Shown here piece after piece: positions 6,251 through 7,670 of a stretch of 7,670 bases of DNA. The position numbers and the translations under genes are program-made. The stretch lies in the NCBI GenBank assembly GCA_021777365.1, contig JAJYDP010000226.1, positions 1 to 7,670 of the forward strand. The letters run 5' to 3'. Within the stretch, counting starts at the first letter, position 1; each line of letters opens with the position of its first letter. Source of the stretch: Chloroflexota bacterium. GTDB taxonomy: Bacteria > Chloroflexota > Limnocylindria > Limnocylindrales > CSP1-4. The notes below the pieces were generated by a model that was given only the letters and a program-made list of their open reading frames with translations, did no database searches and was not told where the DNA came from.

Positions 6251-6591
6251 GGCAGCAGAATGGATGGGCAGGAGGGTGCTGTGGGTGCTCGTCGAGGGGC
6301 AGCACACGACGCCTTCGTTCGTGTATCAATTCGCTAACACTTTCCGCGCGAAGCCGGGAGCGTGCCGCCGGCAGGAACGCCCATGGATCGCGGGCCAGAT
6401 TGCTCTGGCGCAGGGCGGGTGGTTCGCGGTTAGCTCCGGCCGACGGTCCTCCGTGCCGACTTGGCGATCTGCGCAGGCCGCCGGGAGCACGTGGAGAGCA
6501 TGGCCAGCAGAATCGGGAAGCACGGGTCGGGGATCGGACGCGACACGGTCGCCGGGATGGCCGGGGGCTGGGATCCAGGGGCGCCGGACAG
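6251..6591. promoter_or_regulatory. Divergent intergenic region with an AT-rich promoter-like patch
   Basis: About 340 bp separates the minus-strand DUF3311-symporter operon from the plus-strand hydrogenase maturation operon, and must hold promoters for both. The patch 6312-6346 (containing GTGTATCAATTCGCTAACAC at 6321-6340) is clearly more AT-rich than its surroundings. Its ends form a short GTGT-N12-ACAC inverted pair. On the minus strand it contains TTGATA, a fair -35, but the -10 at 17-bp spacing (TGTGCT) is poor. The remaining 6350-6591 is GC-rich with no gene I can support; open frames there give arginine-rich, low-complexity translations. AGGGG at 6577-6581 is a weak ribosome binding site for the GTG at 6592. 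Confidence 0.45.
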
Positions 6592-7209
6592 GTGACGATC
6601 TCCGACGGCGACCTGGTGGTCGTGGGCATCGGCAACATCCTGATGCGCGACGATGGGGTGGGCGTACGCGCCGCCGAGCTGATCCTCGCGGCCGCGGCTG
6701 ACGATGCCGCCGCGCTTCCCCCGCAGACACGGGTCATCGACGGCGGCACCCTGGGGCTGGACCTGCTCCCGGTGATCGAGGATGCTCGCGCGGTGGTGCT
6801 GATCGACGCCGTCGACCTGCGACGATCGCCCGGGGACGTGGCCGTCCTTCGCGGCGACGATCTCCACGTGGCCCTGTCCGGCCACGTCTCGCCGCACCAG
6901 GTCGGCGTGGGGGATCTCCTGGCAGCCGCGCGGCTCACCGGCCGGTTGCCCGCGCAGGTGGCGCTGGTGGGGATCCAGCCGCGCGAGATCGAGGTGGGGC
7001 TCGAGTTGACGGAGCCGGTGGCCGCGGCACTGCCCCGTGCGGCGGCAGTGGCCCGCCAGACGGCGTGGGAGCTCCACGACGGCGCCGGGTCGGCGGGCAC
7101 CGGGCCGGCAGCGGCCCGGCCGGAGGGCGCGGACTACCCCGACGCCGGGTCGGGGACGATCGGTCGCACCGACGGGCCCGACGGGCCCGACGGGCGGGGA
7201 GGCGCCTGA
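6592..7209 (+). CDS. [NiFe]-hydrogenase maturation endopeptidase (HyaD/HybD type)
   Basis: Cytoplasmic protease (family M52) that removes the C-terminal peptide of the hydrogenase large subunit after nickel insertion. From GTG 6592 it has 205 residues. Visible motifs: VVVGIGNILMRDDGVGVRAAE (9-29), where Asp21 takes the place of the nickel-contacting Glu/Asp of HybD/HycI; VIDGGTLGLDLLP (48-60); VVLIDAVD (68-75), with Asp72 as second ligand; SPHQVGVGDLL (100-110), with His102 as third ligand; and GIQPREIEVG. GTG 6592 is chosen because it puts GIGN near the N terminus as in the family; an open frame continues upstream but has no family-like sequence. The catalytic domain ends near residue 163. 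The last 40 residues are a Gly/Pro/Asp-rich tail with a three-copy DG(P/R) repeat, unusual for a family of 150-180 residues. The stop overlaps the hypA ATG (TGATG), so the genes are coupled. The hydrogenase group cannot be told from this gene. Confidence 0.9.
   Translation: MTISDGDLVVVGIGNILMRDDGVGVRAAELILAAAADDAAALPPQTRVIDGGTLGLDLLPVIEDARAVVLIDAVDLRRSPGDVAVLRGDDLHVALSGHVSPHQVGVGDLLAAARLTGRLPAQVALVGIQPREIEVGLELTEPVAAALPRAAAVARQTAWELHDGAGSAGTGPAAARPEGADYPDAGSGTIGRTDGPDGPDGRGGA
7171..7197. repeat. 9-bp in-frame tandem repeat in the protease tail
   Basis: GACGGGCCC at 7171-7179 and 7180-7188, then GACGGGCGG at 7189-7197, encoding D-G-P, D-G-P, D-G-R close to the stop codon. It keeps the reading frame and lies in the non-conserved C-terminal tail of the hydrogenase protease. 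Confidence 0.85.
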
Positions 7210-7532
7210 TGCACGAGGCGGGGATCGCCCGATCCATCGCCGGTGCGCTGCGCGGCCGGCAGCTCGACGGGCGCCGGGTCGTGCTGCACGTCCACGGTGG
7301 CGACCACGACCCCGACGCGTTCGAGGCGTCCCTGCGCTTCCACCTGCAGCTCGAGGCCCCGGAGCTCGCGGCGGTGGCGCTGGAGCTCGTCCGCGACCCG
7401 GCACCCCGTCTCTGCGTGCGGTGCGGGGCCCGGTTCTCCGCGGCGCGTCCCGACCAGCCATGCCCGGAGTGCGGAGGCGCCAGCCTCTCCCTCGAGGAGC
7501 ACGAGCAGGTCGAGATCGAGCTGGTGGGCTGA
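7209..7532 (+). CDS. hypA: Hydrogenase nickel incorporation protein HypA
   Basis: Metallochaperone that works with the GTPase HypB to deliver Ni to the [NiFe]-hydrogenase large-subunit precursor in the cytoplasm. It has 107 residues, close to the usual 110-115. The N terminus begins MHEAGIARSI, with His2 of the invariant MHE nickel site. The zinc domain has two CxxC pairs: C69-V-R-C72 and C85-P-E-C88. The end EEHEQVEIELVG matches the family's final strand. The ATG at 7209 shares a base with the TGA of the protease gene; an open frame runs further upstream but only through the protease gene in another frame, and the MHE start is fixed by function. The His and Cys residues rule out a generic zinc-ribbon protein. 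Probably regulated together with the protease gene from the divergent promoter region. Confidence 0.93.
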   Translation: MHEAGIARSIAGALRGRQLDGRRVVLHVHGGDHDPDAFEASLRFHLQLEAPELAAVALELVRDPAPRLCVRCGARFSAARPDQPCPECGGASLSLEEHEQVEIELVG

Positions 7533-7535
7533 CCC

Positions 7536-7670
7536 GTGGCCGAGACGGAGGCGGGCGCCGGGGCCGTGCGGCCTGGCGAGGAGGGCCGCCCCGCAGCCCC
7601 TGACGCACGGGCTCGCGCCGCGACTCCAGGCGGGCCGACGAGCCTGGCGTCCCCGGACGGAGATGGGCGC
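7536..7670 (+). CDS. Possible third gene of the hydrogenase maturation operon (3' cut by window)
   Basis: A frame starting at GTG 7536, three bases after the hypA stop, stays open for 45 codons to the right edge and reads M-A-E-T-E-A-G-A-G-A-V-R-P and onwards. The visible part is Ala/Gly/Pro/Arg-rich and looks disordered, with no recognisable domain. hypB or another hyp gene is common after hypA, and HypB often has a variable N-terminal region, but no histidine-rich stretch is seen and the P-loop would lie beyond the window. A second frame is also open here, so the coding call rests mainly on spacing and operon context. Confidence 0.4.
   Translation, partial: MAETEAGAGAVRPGEEGRPAAPDARARAATPGGPTSLASPDGDGR

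Noticed and set aside
6350..6591. N-terminal extension of the hydrogenase protease upstream of GTG 6592
   Set aside because: The frame is open back to 6202, but the residues are Arg-rich and unlike M52 proteases, and would overlap the DUF3311 gene.
6430..7608. 392-codon minus-strand open frame opposite the hydrogenase genes
   Set aside because: Low-complexity Arg/Pro/Ala translation; the plus strand has HypA and the protease with intact metal sites.

Overview
The window is very GC-rich by eye, with G or C at almost every third codon position, densely packed genes, several GTG starts, and ATG/TGA overlaps inside operons. This fits a high-GC bacterium such as a member of Chloroflexota or Actinomycetota. 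No ribosomal or other strongly phylogenetic gene is present, so the lineage cannot be settled from this sequence. No mobile element, CRISPR array, tRNA or rRNA was seen.

Layout from left to right: (1) the C-terminal half of an M3-family zinc oligopeptidase (+, cut by the left edge), whose stop codon lies inside a 14-bp tandem repeat. (2) A P-loop protein of the bacterial COG2403 / cyclic 2,3-diphosphoglycerate synthetase-like family (+), followed after a 90-bp gap holding a strong 12-bp-stem hairpin by an ornithine carbamoyltransferase (+). (3) A hemerythrin HHE protein (-), convergent with the carbamoyltransferase gene. (4) A gene-free stretch of about 300 bp with small hairpins and a dense direct-repeat cluster that runs into the end of the next gene. 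(5) A two-gene operon on the minus strand, made of a small DUF3311 membrane protein translationally coupled to an MctP-like sodium:monocarboxylate symporter. (6) A divergent intergenic region of about 350 bp with the most AT-rich patch of the window. (7) A [NiFe]-hydrogenase maturation operon (+), made of a HyaD/HybD-type endopeptidase, overlapping hypA, and the start of a third reading frame that runs off the right edge.

Functionally the window mixes housekeeping and accessory metabolism: peptide breakdown, carbamoyl-phosphate/ornithine chemistry, di-iron O2 or iron handling, organic-acid uptake, and nickel insertion plus proteolytic maturation of a hydrogenase. The hydrogenase structural genes are not in view and probably lie to the right. 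The least explained items are the role of the COG2403 protein next to argF, and the repeated occurrence of short GC-rich repeats at or just after gene 3' ends (M3 peptidase, argF, symporter, hydrogenase protease). I did not find convincing evidence of a wholly new multi-gene system.
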